Notes: a model not told the origin generated them from the sequence alone. A stretch of 64,000 nucleotides of DNA from Hydractinia symbiolongicarpus (GCF_029227915.1 NC_079885.1:23871001-23935000); one strand, 5' to 3'; counted from the first letter of the stretch, positions 32,127-43,344 are shown. Made by a program: numbers and translations.

Positions 32127-34330
32127 TTATTTTTGATTGAAAAAGCTCAAAATACTAGTTTGCTTCTTGTTTTTCATTTCACTTTTAAGAAACAAATCTT
32201 CAAAGCGAAGCAGGAGGCGTTGCATGTCATTTCCATCATCAGTGAATAGACAAGCACTTTGTAAAGTCTCCACTGCAGTGTTTATTTCTGATTTTGTTGG
32301 CTTGCTCACTGGCTCATCAAACACCTCGATGACATCGGCATTTTCATCATGCTCCTCGTCATTCTCATCTGTACTTGGCCGTACCGACTCAAGGATTTCT
32401 TCATCAGTCACGGGATTTTCGATTGTGGTCAAATCTTGGTCAACATCGACAACATCACGGGCCGAGAGATCAGCAGGAATAATGGTATCGTCAATGGCAC
32501 GCAGTTGTGTGAGATCTTTCTCCAGTTGTTTAAATGGATCATCAATATCATCAGTTGCATTCTGTTGAGCTTTCTTGGAAATCTTTGATTTCTTGAAGCA
32601 ATTTACGATGGTTTCTTTCTTCACTTTGTCCCACGACGAAACAAGTATTTGAAGAGCACGCAGAATTGAAAATTTTGGAAGATCTTTGCCCTTTTCTAGG
32701 TTTTGAATCATCATGTTGACCAATTTTTGGCGATAAAGAGACTTAAGACATCTTATGACACCTTGGTCCATCGGTTGTGACACAGAAGTTGTATTTGGAG
32801 GTAAGAAAATCAATTTAATGTTGGACAGTCCACCGACATCAGGGTGAGCGGGACAATTATCGATGATCAAGACTATCTTTTGACCTTCTTTTAGAAGCAT
32901 TGCATTGATTTCTCGCACCCACTCTTCAAAAAGAGAGCTGTCCATCCCACTCTTCTTCTGCGCTCTGTACCTGCAGGGTAGAGATGTTACATTTTTGAAG
33001 CACCTTGGTTTCTTCGATTTACCAATCACAAACATTGGTAGTTTATCTCCGACAGCATTGGCAGCTGCAAGCCCGGTAATTCGGACTTTGCTATTTTTAC
33101 CCCCAGAGCATTTTTCGGATTTGTAGTGATACGTTTTATTTGGCAAGCATTGGTAGAAGAGACCGAATTCGTCGGCATTGTAAATATCTTCTAAAATGGT
33201 TTCAAACCAAGATGCTATCATATCAGGTTGAACAGAATTGCTTTCACCAACGACCGTCTTGAACGTTACATTGTGCCTGAAATAGAAAATAAAACAAATA
33301 CCGACTTGTATAAAAGATTTATTGTTAACCTGTTCGTGCATTTTTTCGAATACGAATGTTCGAATTTCAATTCGAATGTTTTTAAAAATTCTTGTGTGAA
33401 CACCCTGTGAACAGTATCATTATTACTTGTGCATGGCAACAAGGAAAAGCAAACCAGGAGAAAAAGGAGAAGATGGATCTTGCAAAAATGATAATTGATC
33501 AAAATTTAATCAATGTTGTAATGATAAAAGAATTTGAATTGGCTTCACATCTTAAGGGGTTCCACGTTTATAAAGCATTGTGGACTCCAAAAAATGGGGA
33601 GACTTTACAATGCGAAGGAGAGCCTAAAAATCCCGTTGACAAATATGCTGTGTGTGTCAAAAAAGAAAACAAGATAGTTGGACATTTACCACTTGGAAAA
33701 TCTGGAAAATTTGCTAAAACAATATTTTATTTCCTCAGAGCTGATGAATTAAGCTCGTGCAAAGTAACTGTGACTGGAAAACCAGTTAATTTGGGAGATG
33801 GTGAAGGCATGCAAGTGCCATGCAATTTGACATTTATTGGAACGGAAAAGTGCATCGAGATACTCAAGAAACATATTTAGTTTATGTTAGTCTTTTTAAG
33901 ATTTTAATATCAAAATAAAACCAATTCGAAAAAAAGAGATTTAATATTCTTACCTTTTTTTCCATTTACCAAGCCAACCGTCTGAAGCTTTGAAATCTTC
34001 TACTCCAAGCTCCTGTGCATAGCTTTTAGCTTTCTCCTTTAGTATTGTCCCATCGATTGGTATGTTTTTGCTTCGTTGTGAAACAAACCATTTGAACACG
34101 ACAAGATCTACTTCTGAGAATTTACCATCTCTGATCTTTCTTTTCTTGCTCGAAGATTTTTCGAGAGCAGAAAAAAGTTTTTCCTTATTGGCTAGCCAAG
34201 TTGATATCGTGTTTTTAGGCACCCCGTACTTTTTAGCGATATCTTTATTTGGAATACCTTTTTCCAATTCTTTTAATGCTTGGCATTTTTCTGCCAAAGT
34301 TTTTACAACGAGCTTTCTTTTCGGTGGCAT
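32127..34330 (-). CDS. pogo/Tigger DDE transposase, apparently intact
   Basis: Exon 1 is 34,330-33,954 (MPPKRKLVVKTLAEKCQAL): a CENP-B N-type helix-turn-helix with KYGVPKNTISTW, then a Tc5-type DNA-binding half (VFKWFVSQRSKNIPIDG). Donor GTAAGA and acceptor TTTCTATTTCAG give an intron at 33,953-33,277, and phases agree. Exon 2 is 33,276-32,127: DDE_1 catalytic blocks YNADEFGLFY, VLIIDNCPAHP and PPNTTSVSQPMDQGVIRCLK supply the three acidic residues. The long acidic C-terminus ends in QTSILSFFNQK, matching the PCNA-interacting Q-x-x-I/L-x-x-F-F pattern; Drosophila pogo transposase is known to bind PCNA. About 508 residues, a normal length, with no stops. Probably recently active. Confidence 0.9.
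33473..33880 (+). CDS. HIRAN-like small protein encoded antisense within the pogo intron
   Basis: ATG at 33,473 (AGAAGATGG) starts 135 codons ending TAG at 33,880. The sequence carries the hallmarks of a HIRAN-type fold: GFHVYKALWTP, then ETLQCEGEPKNPVDKYAVCV (Glu-Pro-x-Asn-Pro-x-Asp-x-x-Ala), NKIVGHLPL, and CKVTVTGKPVNLGDGEGMQV with VPCNLTFIG. HIRAN domains bind DNA 3' ends in HLTF/Rad5 helicases; stand-alone relatives are common in cnidarian genomes, as I recall. The gene lies wholly inside the transposase intron on the opposite strand, with AATAAA about 35 bp after the stop. It may be a captured passenger or an accessory factor. Confidence 0.7.
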   Translation: MDLAKMIIDQNLINVVMIKEFELASHLKGFHVYKALWTPKNGETLQCEGEPKNPVDKYAVCVKKENKIVGHLPLGKSGKFAKTIFYFLRADELSSCKVTVTGKPVNLGDGEGMQVPCNLTFIGTEKCIEILKKHI

Positions 34331-34895
34331 TCTGACAAAGGAAATCACAAAAAAAACATTGCAAAATCTACCTGTTTTACAATGAAATGTCTTCTTTTTA
34401 TTGCAACATTTTGTGACTTTAAAACAAGCAGTGTAAGGTCTTGTTTTTTCAAAATTCCTCTTCAAGAGTTCGAGATAACGAGCGTAAATCAGTCCAAGGG
34501 ACTGAGAAAAAAGTTCGAGATAGTGAAAGTTTGAGATAACGGAGGTTCGAGATACCGAACGTTTTTCTGCCTACTATTGCTTACAGAACTCAAGGGACCG
34601 AAGAAAAAGTTCGAGATAGAGAAAGTTCGAGATAACGGAGGTTCGAGATAATGAGCGTCGACTGTAGTAGTCGAACCGATCTACATCGCATCACGATAAT
34701 TTACCGATTCTTATTTATTATTTTACCGTAAACTTTCGCTTAACAAATTTATCACAGTCCCGGCTAGATGTTTCATATCTTCTCATTTAATCTGTTTTAA
34801 CCACTTTATCTGTATGGATCGTTAGTGTTAGAAACATCATTAGTAGCAGATAGATAGGAACATTAGCGGTTGATTAAACGTAATCACTATACATA

Positions 34896-36084
34896 ATGGA
34901 TAAACGAGTTAGAGCTACCGTTAACTCAACCGGAGTTTTAAATGAAAAAGTAAATTCTTCAAGGACTAGTCGAAGTGGTCATATTGGCATTATAACTAAA
35001 TTAATTAATCGTTTATCACTCCTTCTAACAGAGCAAAATAAAGATTCAGAGATAGTTAACATGTCAAATAAACTTAATGAGACACTCGGAATAGTTGAAA
35101 AAATAACTTTTGAGCATAATAATCTGGTCTCCACGGAAGAGAGTGAGGCTGCTAACCAACTTTTGAGAGAGCAAAAAATAAAAATCGACCAAATAAAATC
35201 GGTTTGTGAGAAATAATTTAAACATTCTAACGCTGATGATAATTTAGAAATTGATAATGCCATAAGTCAGGACTCACGTCACCGTTCGTCGTCGCATCGA
35301 TCACCTTCAAATCACTCTAGATCTTCCAGGCATTCCAGTTTATATCATCACTCTTCTCGCAGCAGTCAAAAAAGCCATCATAGTAAGTCCCAATCGACAT
35401 CATCTTTAAACTTGCTCCTACAGAGGAAGACTGAATCTGCTGAGGCTCAGTTACAGGCGAAACTTGCGGAGGAAAAGCTAAAAAGGGAATTAAATTTATT
35501 AGAACGGAAGAGAGAGATAGAGCTTAAAATATTGGAACAAAAGAAAATGCTAGAGAGAGACAAAATAGTAGAAAGGTTGAACGTAGTGAAAGATAAAGCT
35601 GAAATCGCCAGATTAAGAGAGAGTATAATAGAAGAACATGTTGCTTCAGAAGATATGTCCGTTAGATCGCAAATTACACCACCGAAAACCTTCGTATATT
35701 AGATAGCAGAATTGATAGAGAAGAGAGAAATATTTCATCTCAGATAGACGTATCATCTCTACAACATCCTAAAAAAGACACTACTTTTGTTATTCCTAGT
35801 GACATTAACAAACATTATTCTAAACCACATTCTTCGTCTTTATCAAACCATTCAACAAAAAGCCGTCACTTCTTCAACATCGATGATATACCGTCTGATG
35901 AATCTTCGTCAGTCAATTAACATTCATATAAAGATCAGACTAAATTACTTCCATGTTTAAATCAGGATAAATCTCAGACGAACCGTTCAGAACTAAAAGA
36001 TGTCGAAAACAATGTCTTCAATAATCCGGAAAATATCGATAAATCTCGTTATCAACCGATTGATAAATTTATTGACGATCTTAT
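34896..36084 (+). pseudogene. BEL/Pao Gag, N-terminal part, with stops
   Basis: ATG at 34,896. The first block (to 35,216) is helical and ends at a TAA. The same frame continues in a Ser/His/Arg-rich tract (HSRSSRHSSLYHHSSRSSQK) and then a highly charged coiled coil (residues from about 35,412: EAQLQAKLAEEKLKRELNLL, then KREIELKILEQKKML), typical of BEL/Pao Gag. A frameshift near 35,690 and another stop at 35,918 follow. It ends with PIDKFIDDLI at the hAT insertion. The middle Gag domain (DUF1759-like) is missing between here and 40,360. Confidence 0.72.
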
Positions 36085-36495
36085 CAAGGTCCGAAATAAG
36101 GCTTCGCGATTCGCAATTTACGAACCGTTTCTCAAAAGTAACGAGTCGATGTATGAGAAAAAATTCAAAACAACGAATCACTTCTTACGCAATTTTCTCT
36201 TCTATGATTTTTTATTTACCACGATAATTACTTTTGTGTTAAAAAATGAAAGAAAATACATTCAATTGCAACATGTACACCATGTGGTCAGTTTCTTTTC
36301 AAAAGATGACATGGTTTCTACAAAGGTATCACACTTTTATCAATTGTGAATTCATAAATGAAAGAAGTAATTGGTTAACATATGAACCAGGTTAAAAAAA
36401 TGTTTTTTCGAAAAAAATGATCTTTTTCTGAGTTGTTCATTCAAAGGTTGTCTATCGTATGTGAGGTGTAAATATTTTTCATTGAATATATTTAA

Positions 36496-39400
36496 ATGAT
36501 GGCTTCGTTAAAAACAGTCAGAAATTGGGAAAGAGAATTCAAATCTAAATTCGATTTCGATATTGTTGGAGGCAAAGTGACGACATTGAGGTGAGATATT
36601 TTTCGATTTTTACAGAACTCAGTTTTTAAATAACATCGTTGTTAAAACGTGCTATTTTTTCTTAGATGCCAGGTGTGTCAGCGATGGGAGAGTCGCATTA
36701 AAAACAGTACAAATTTCTCCCGCAAATGGATAGCTGGAAGTCGTAGTGTGACGAAGGATAGCGTACAAAAACATACTAACAGTCAACAACATAAGGAAGC
36801 CGTCGAGCTCAAAAAAAGAAGTGAGATGGGTGCTGAAGTATATGCTCAATCAGTGCTCACAACAACACCTATCGGAAGTGGTTTACGAAAAATGGCTGCG
36901 AGTGACAAGAAAAACCTTCGCGTCAAATTCAACACGGCCTATTATGTCGCCAAAAAAGAGCGTCCTTTCAGTGACTACCCTGATTTGCTAAAACTTCAGT
37001 TAAAGAATAATGTTCCGAAGTTTGGAGAAAGTTATAAACACGAAAGAGCTGCTGCTACTTTCACCGAACACATAGCCAAGGTGGACAAAGAAAACCTTGG
37101 TAAAACTCTAGCTAAGACACGCTACTATTCTCTCTTGAATGATGGTAGTACGGACACAGGGATTTGTGAGCAAGAATTGGTCTACGTGTTGTACTTGCAC
37201 GAGGGGACAGCACTCGTTAAATTTTTAAGTATCGAGACACCTAAATGTGGAGATGCGCCTGGTATTCTAGAGGCGATTGACAGTGCTTTCCAGCGTATTG
37301 GCATATTGAATTTCAACCAAAGACTTGTTGGTTTTAATGCAGACGGCGCTAGTGTAAATATGGGAAGAAAAAAAGGTGAGGAAATCACGTTCTTACTAGC
37401 CTATTTCATCGACGCAAACTTACTGCGTTCTTGTCACGAAAACACGTCTGAATAATTTCTCATCATGGTCAAACAATGTTTTGAGAACGTTTCGTAAACA
37501 TGCTGCATGAATTTTCTCTTCTTTTTCTTCAGAATTAATAAACAACACGTGCCTGACTTAACTATTACGACATCAATTTAAAAATAATCTTTTTTCTTAA
37601 TACCCATTGTGTCACTCTCCTTCAGCAAATATTACTGTTTGCGAATCTTTGCGAATCTTTTCTTCGCCCACTTTGCCGTCACACGGCAAGCACTTCTCCA
37701 TGGAGTGCAAGGCTCTTCTACGCGTTTCCAAATTTTCTTCTTCTTTATTCTTTTATCTTCTGTTCACAATAATCCTTCAGATATTCGGCTATCCGTTTCA
37801 CTTCTTCATCTGTTCCGTTCTTTATCGATCCAATGTTTCCTCCTTTCTCCACTTCCTCGCATTCCAGCACGTGTTCAGTTGTTTCCTCTGTCGCTTTACA
37901 TCCTTTGCACCTCCTTTCTACTCCTCCAAGATTTCTTCCTATATCCCACATTTCTAACCTCGTTCTTAACACCATCATCGCTTCCCTGACTCCCAATCTA
38001 CCAGTGTATAATAATAAATCTAAAAGACCAATACTCCAAACAATAAATCAATGTATCTCACAAATAGTGACTAATAATGACCATCAGTGTCCAGTGAATG
38101 TACTTCTGTTCCTGCTTTCACTACACTCTATCAACTCTCAGCCCGTTTCTATACCACAATCAATCAATGTTTCAACCACAACCACAATAACCACTGTTCG
38201 TTTAACTCAGTGCAGTCACTACTTCCACTGTACAATGTTACTCATCAATGTTCAATAAATAAATGTTCAGCTCAAATCTCTCATGAATATTTTCGTATGA
38301 ATATGTTTTTGTTTTAACATTTTGTTGTTGTTTTTTAAACATGTCGAAAATATTCTGTTACTACATAATAAAGAATATACTCCACGGGGAAGAGCTTTGG
38401 AATGTTGTTTAATGTTTTTAAATGTTCAAGAATTTTTCACCTGTTCGAGATTGATCTGGCGGCCACTTAATCATTATCAGTGTTCGCTACACCACTCAAC
38501 TTAGGGCCCAGGTTCTTTGATAGCTTATATGTTGTTTTGACTGCTGAAACGTCCCGGAAAGGGGTATTATTAACTAAATAATAACCAGTTGATAATTAGT
38601 TTCAATCATGTTTCTTTTTTAAGGAGTTGGAGCATTAATCAAGGAAACTGCGCCCTGGGTCGAGGTTGTGCATTGTTTCAATCATCGCATTGAACTTGCT
38701 ATCAAGGATGCGTTTAACACTGTCAAAGCATTTCACGATGTCGACGAGCTTCTACTGAAGCTTTATTACTTATATCAGAAAAGTCCCAAAAGGCTTCAGG
38801 GACTCAGAAACTTCTCTGAAGCATTCGATGAAACAATTCCGAAGCCTGCTAAAGCATGCGGTACTCGTTGGATAGACCATAAGTTCAAAGCGATGGTATG
38901 TGCTCTTCAAAACTACGGTGTGTATATGACCCACGTAGAGGAATTAGCTATCACAGATTCACAGCCTGAAAAACGTGCTAAGCTCAAAGGTTTTTTGAAA
39001 AAATGGAAAGAGGCTGCCATTCCATTCAATATGGCTATTTACTTAGATATACTATCCCCGATACGTCGTTTGTCTTTGAGCATGCAGTCTGACGAGCACG
39101 ATCCTGTCAAACAAGTTCGGCGTATCCAGGAATTTACTGCGACCATGGCCAAATTGAAAATAATTTTATTAGATACCCTGGACGGAAGTAGTGATATAAT
39201 GACACATCACAAGCGCTTCACAGATGAGGTTATTAATGACGAAGATGGAAGTGCAACGTACCAAAACATTAAGCTTTTCCGATACGATATAGTAAACAGC
39301 AGCGCTGAGACGAAATATCATGATCTTATCGTTCGTCTCGCTGACAGCATGGAAGAGAGGTTCGAAAATTTGTCAACATCGACCATCTTCAAAAATATCG

Positions 39401-40002
39401 TCTGTTTACTTGATGTTTCAACATGGCCAACTACTGTCACTCCTACTTTCGGGGAAGATCGCATTGATGAAATTCTTTTGGATTTCGAAAAGCTGTTGGA
39501 AAACAACGGATGTAACGTAGGCGAAGTAAAAAAAGAATGGATCTCTTTACAATCTCACATCATCCCTATTGTGATTAATAATCCTCGAGAGTACTACTTG
39601 AAAGTATGGAAGAGGGTTTTCACAAACGAACACATTCGTAAGGATTGTGAAAACATCCTTCACATCATTGAAATATTGCTTTGTACCCCATTCACGAATG
39701 CCAAAGTGGAGCGAGGCTTCTCCAGGATGGCGAGGGTGAAAAGTGATTTTCGAAGCCATCTCAGCAGGGACATGCTCGACGCTTGTTTGCGAATAAATGA
39801 GGATGGTCCAGATATTTGTAATTTTGACCCTGATCCAGTCATTGATCAATGGTATACGGAAAAAGTGCGACGACTTGGATCATCGTCGCACAAGTATCCT
39901 AAAAAGAGAAAATCTACAACTACAACAAGCGATAGAGTGCAGGTTGATGACTTAGCCTCACTTGCACTCTCTGATATCGACTCTGATGAAGATGAAGCAT
40001 GA
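36496..40002 (+). CDS. hAT transposase, three exons, apparently intact
   Basis: Exon 1 is 36,496-36,590 (MMASLKTVRNWEREFKSKFD), exon 2 is 36,666-37,375 and exon 3 is 38,624-40,002; GT/AG borders and phases agree. Exon 2 opens with a BED-like zinc finger (CQVCQRW ... HTNSQQH), then the first catalytic region (LNDGSTDTGICEQELVYV) and FNADGASVNMG. Exon 3 has CFNHRIELAIKDAF and TRWIDHKFKAM, and the C-terminal dimerisation block CTPFTNAKVERGFSRMARVK plus SRDMLDACLRI. It ends in a basic then acidic tail (KKRKSTTTTSD ... DIDSDEDEA). About 728 residues. It resembles the ZNF862/KIAA1586-like branch of hAT proteins. Open frames suggest recent activity. Confidence 0.88.
37600..37996 (-). pseudogene. LINE 3' fragment inside the hAT intron
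   Basis: On the minus strand 37,996-37,745 reads LGVREAMMVLRTRLEMWDIG, then RRCKGCKATEETTEHVLECE, the C-x2-C-x8-H-x4-C knuckle that closes many LINE reverse transcriptases, and stops at 37,745. No RT core is present. The neighbouring 38,000-38,300 is low-complexity CAATC/CAACC-rich DNA. It lies antisense to the hAT gene and wholly within intron 2. Confidence 0.5.
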
Positions 40003-40359
40003 AATCATTTTGTACATTTATTTAAAAACATTAAAATAAAAAACGTAACTGTTCGTTATAATTTTTCGTATCAAAACAAATCATTCTTGAGGTATTTATA
40101 TTGCACAATTGTAAATCAAAATTTGGCTGTAGACAAGAAAGTTAAGGCTGATAGTGTCACATTACGTTGTCGCTAAAAGCTATCGTGTTTGGGGTTCACG
40201 ATTTAAAACGTCCCCCACTTGTCTATTCTAAAAGTAACGTGTGCAAAAACAGAAAATAGCGAATCGTAACCGTAAGAACGACTCGTGATTTCTAAAAAAT
40301 TTTCGCCTGCGGCGCGCTATTTTTCACGAATCAATTATAAATTTTTATTTCGGACCCTG

Positions 40360-41870
40360 CTTATTGAGAAATGGTTGAGTTGGAAGTTATTAGAGCAATT
40401 CAATCCAATAGCAAATTTAATCGCAGATCAGGAACAGAATAAGATTAAAAATGGAAAGGAGTCGAAGAGGGATGAGAAAAGAGTGAGAACATTTGCAACT
40501 GGTGCAGGTAGTGAACGCAGTACGAAGTGTTGGATTTGTTCAGAAAATCATTTTGTTTTTAAGTGCAGAGAATTCGAATCAAAACCGGTGGCAGATCGTA
40601 GGAAGTTTGTTTTAGAAAAGGGACTTTGCTTCAATTGTCTTTCACAAAATAAAAGAATGTAAATCTAAGAAGAGGTGTCGAGAAGATAAATGTGGAAAAC
40701 GTCACCACACCCTGCTGCATTTAGGACCGCCACAACAAAATGAAAATGAAGATACAAAGAATGAAGAAATTGAAACAACAAAGTTACAGTTGTATAGCAT
40801 CTCACAACAAGAATCCTACCCATCAGAATTCGAAAACCTACAATCACACAAGGAACTACTAAAAAGATCACCACTTGTAGCTTTGAAACCAATGATGCAG
40901 AACAATTTGATTCGTGTTGGAGGAAGAATTGGTTTAATCGATATACCATTTGAGTCGAAGCACCAAGTGATAATCTCGCCGAAACACCACATTGCACGAC
41001 TCATAATTCAACACATTCATCATACAAACTTCCATGTTGGACAAAACGCCACACTAGCACTATCAAGACAAAATATTTGGATTCCGACTGGAAAATCCTT
41101 TGTGAAGAATTTGATAAATGCATGTACAGACTGCAAATCAAAGAAAGTCAAGCCAATGTCACCAATTATGGGAGATCTACCAATCGATCGTCTTGCTGTA
41201 GGTGGACCACCATTTAATCGATCAGGAGTAGATTACTTTGGTCCAATGATTGTCAAGAGAAGTAAGAGGACAAGAGCTTCATCTGGAACCGTGAAAGGTA
41301 TGGAGCATTGTTTACCTGCATGACGTCACGTGCCGTTCATATTGAGCTAGCTGGAGATTTATCGACAGATAGTTTCATTCTTGCACTTCGACGTTTTATC
41401 TCAAGAAGAGGAAACCCCAAAACAATCACCAGCGACAACGGAACCAACTTCGTCGGCGCAGATTGTGAACTAAGAGAGCTGGTAACGAATCTGAATGAGA
41501 CAAAACTTCGAAAAGAGTTAACAAAGAATAGTATCGAATGGAAGTTCAACCCACCATTTTCACCATGGATGAATGGAGCGATGGAATCTATGGTAAAAAT
41601 CACTAAACGAGCGTTGAAAGCGATAGTTCGTGATCGCGTTTTCACCGAAGAAGAGTTACGTACATTATTGACTGAAGTAGAAGCAACCATCAATAGCCGC
41701 CGTTGACTTCTATCAGCAGTGACGCAGAAGACTACCAAGCACTAACGCCAAATCATTTTCTCATTGGAAGAGCGTCGCTAGTGAAAACTGCTGATGGAAA
41801 TTACATTCATCCCATCCGATCACTTGCGTTACTGGAACGCAGTGCTAAATGAAAATGTCACCTGAACTAT
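40360..41870 (+). pseudogene. BEL/Pao Gag zinc knuckles joined to integrase; protease and RT deleted
   Basis: KWLSWKLLEQFNPIANLIAD leads to BEL-type knuckles: CWICSENHFVFKC, LCFNCL and, after a frameshift near 40,650, CKSKKRC and CGKRHHTLLHL. Within about 40 residues the frame passes to pre-integrase sequence (LIRVGGRIGLIDIPFESKHQ), so protease, RT and RNase H are gone. Integrase: HHCC finger (HHIARLIIQHIHH ... CTDC), GVDYFGPM, and after another frameshift at about 41,315 ITSDNGTNFVGA and WMNGAMESMVK, giving the D, D, E residues. A TGA at 41,704 interrupts the C-terminal part, which continues to about 41,850 (ALTPNHFLIGR). Confidence 0.83.
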
Positions 41871-42244
41871 GCTTTGCATTGGACGGTAAATTGTGTTCTT
41901 TATAGGTGTACATAATTCGTAAAGAAACAACAACGAAGTTGTTAAATTCGTTGATAAATCTTGGGCAAACAATATTGCAAAGCGATGATGAAGAAATCGG
42001 AATGACATACATAAACGACGTACATCTTTAACGAGTCCGACGTAAGCAAGCTAATCAATTATATCAAATAAGGCGTTACTAGATGGACAGTCGTTCGTAG
42101 ACGAGTACTCACTGGTGGGGAGTGTTTTGAACATAAACGATGAAGATCCGTCTCGGAGATGGAGACCCGTCACGTCACATTAACTTTAATTGGGTTTTTT
42201 ATAGTTTTTTCGCGCACTTTTGAAATGTGCGTTAATTTAATCGT

Positions 42245-42342
42245 CATTGACTATTTATTTTTAATAAATTTTTATTAAATTTTTTAAATTTTATTTAATT
42301 TTATTAAATTTTATTAAATTAAATTTTAATAAATAGTCAATG
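42245..42342. repeat. AT-rich palindrome in LINE 5' UTR
   Basis: CATTGACTATTTATT (42,245-42,259) and its exact complement (42,328-42,342) enclose about 70 bp of TTTTATTAAA repeats. Either a structured 5' UTR or a small MITE-like insertion. Confidence 0.75.
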
Positions 42343-42471
42343 TTACTTGAGCATTGAAAGAGGCGGGACGTGTTTTAATTTGCTCTACAGAAATAATTTA
42401 AAAATATCGATCGTGTGAAATATAAATCAATCGTAGAAATAAAAATAAATAGATAATAGCTAAATAAAAAT

Positions 42472-43344
42472 ATGGAGAAAGAAGACAACTTAACGATTTC
42501 AGTTGAGCTAGTCAGAGATATATTCAAAGAAATGTTTCTACAGCAACAAAAAGATATTTTGAAGATTATTAGTAGTAACAGGGCAATTCTGAACGACAGA
42601 CTTGATAAAATGAAAAATGAACTAGAAGAAATAAAAAAAACATGTACTTGCTTAAAAGATGAAAATAAAGAACTTAAATCCAAAGTTACAACAAACGAAG
42701 AAAGGATTAAAAAATTGGAGGATGTGAAAAAAGATCTGGAGGAGAGTGTTACCGTAACACAAGACATACAGGAAAAGAAAATTAAAGAATTGGAAAAAAG
42801 GGTAAAACACAGTAACCACAAAGAAGAGAAAGATAGAAAGAAGTTAAGAGAACTGGAAGAGGAAGATAGAGAGAAATTTAGACAGCTTGAAGATAGACAG
42901 AGACGGAACAACTTAAGGATCAGTGGGTTGCAGGAGAATGATGGTGAGAGCTGGGATGACACGGAAAAGAAAGTTTTGGATCTATTTGAGAATAAGCTTG
43001 GAGTTAAAAATGTTGTCATTGAGCGCGCGCATAGGATTGGAAAAAAGAACGAGGAGAAGGCAGAACAAAACACTTATGACCAAGAAGATGTACAGAAACC
43101 ACCAGCACGAACTATTGTTTTGAAGCTTCTAAATTATAAAGCTAAGACCGAACTTTTAAAGAATACTAATAAACTTGCAGGGACAGGAATTTACATAAAC
43201 GAAGACTTCTCGTATGAAACAAGAATGATTAGGAAGAAACTGTTTGGTGAGATGAAAACACACAGGGCGGAAGGGAGGTATGCTGTAGTGTTATATGATA
43301 AATTGATAGTTCGAGAATTTAGGGATAGGATTGCTAATGCCTAG
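42472..43344 (+). CDS. LINE ORF1 protein (coiled coil + RRM-like region)
   Basis: 290 residues from ATG 42,472. Residues about 20-140 are rich in Glu/Lys heptads (coiled coil for multimerisation). They are followed by RQRRNNLRISGLQENDGESW, VIERAHRIGKKN and PPARTIVLKLLNYKAKTELL, the pattern of L1-type ORF1p RRM and C-terminal domains (transposase-22-like). Role: RNA binding and chaperone in the retrotransposition particle. Stop at 43,342-43,344; ORF2 follows after 60 bp. Confidence 0.82.
   Translation: MEKEDNLTISVELVRDIFKEMFLQQQKDILKIISSNRAILNDRLDKMKNELEEIKKTCTCLKDENKELKSKVTTNEERIKKLEDVKKDLEESVTVTQDIQEKKIKELEKRVKHSNHKEEKDRKKLRELEEEDREKFRQLEDRQRRNNLRISGLQENDGESWDDTEKKVLDLFENKLGVKNVVIERAHRIGKKNEEKAEQNTYDQEDVQKPPARTIVLKLLNYKAKTELLKNTNKLAGTGIYINEDFSYETRMIRKKLFGEMKTHRAEGRYAVVLYDKLIVREFRDRIANA

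Larger units (their letters stand above)
31818..34664 (-). mobile_element. pogo/Tigger-type transposon
   Basis: Terminal inverted repeats of about 24 bp: CAGTCGACGCTCGTTATCTC at the left, and at the right its complement with one difference (CATTATC). A TA target duplication flanks it (31,816-31,817 and 34,665-34,666), as known for the Tc1/mariner-pogo superfamily. GTTCGAGATA units are repeated inside both ends and doubled at the right (34,460-34,660). It lies 5 bp inside the BEL left LTR, carries an apparently intact transposase and a second, antisense gene. Confidence 0.93.
36085..40359 (+). mobile_element. hAT transposon inserted in BEL Gag
   Basis: Left end CAAGGTCCGAAATAAGG and right end, on the other strand, CAGGGTCCGAAATAA are inverted repeats of hAT type. 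Flanks CTTAT before and CTTATTGA after share five bases, so the usual 8-bp duplication is only partly kept. The element encodes a three-exon transposase without stops. The second intron carries an inverted LINE fragment and low-complexity DNA. Confidence 0.85.

Noticed and set aside
32137-32568. Ser-rich plus-strand ORF
   Set aside because: It is the mirror of the acidic C-terminal part of the pogo transposase on the minus strand; the composition is explained by that.
37607-38317. Three plus-strand ORFs rich in Ser/Phe/His
   Set aside because: They are low-complexity DNA and the antisense of the LINE fragment within the hAT intron; no domain or splice support.
42375-43073. Ser/Phe/Leu-rich 232-codon minus-strand ORF
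   Set aside because: Shadow of the Glu/Lys-rich coiled coil of LINE ORF1.
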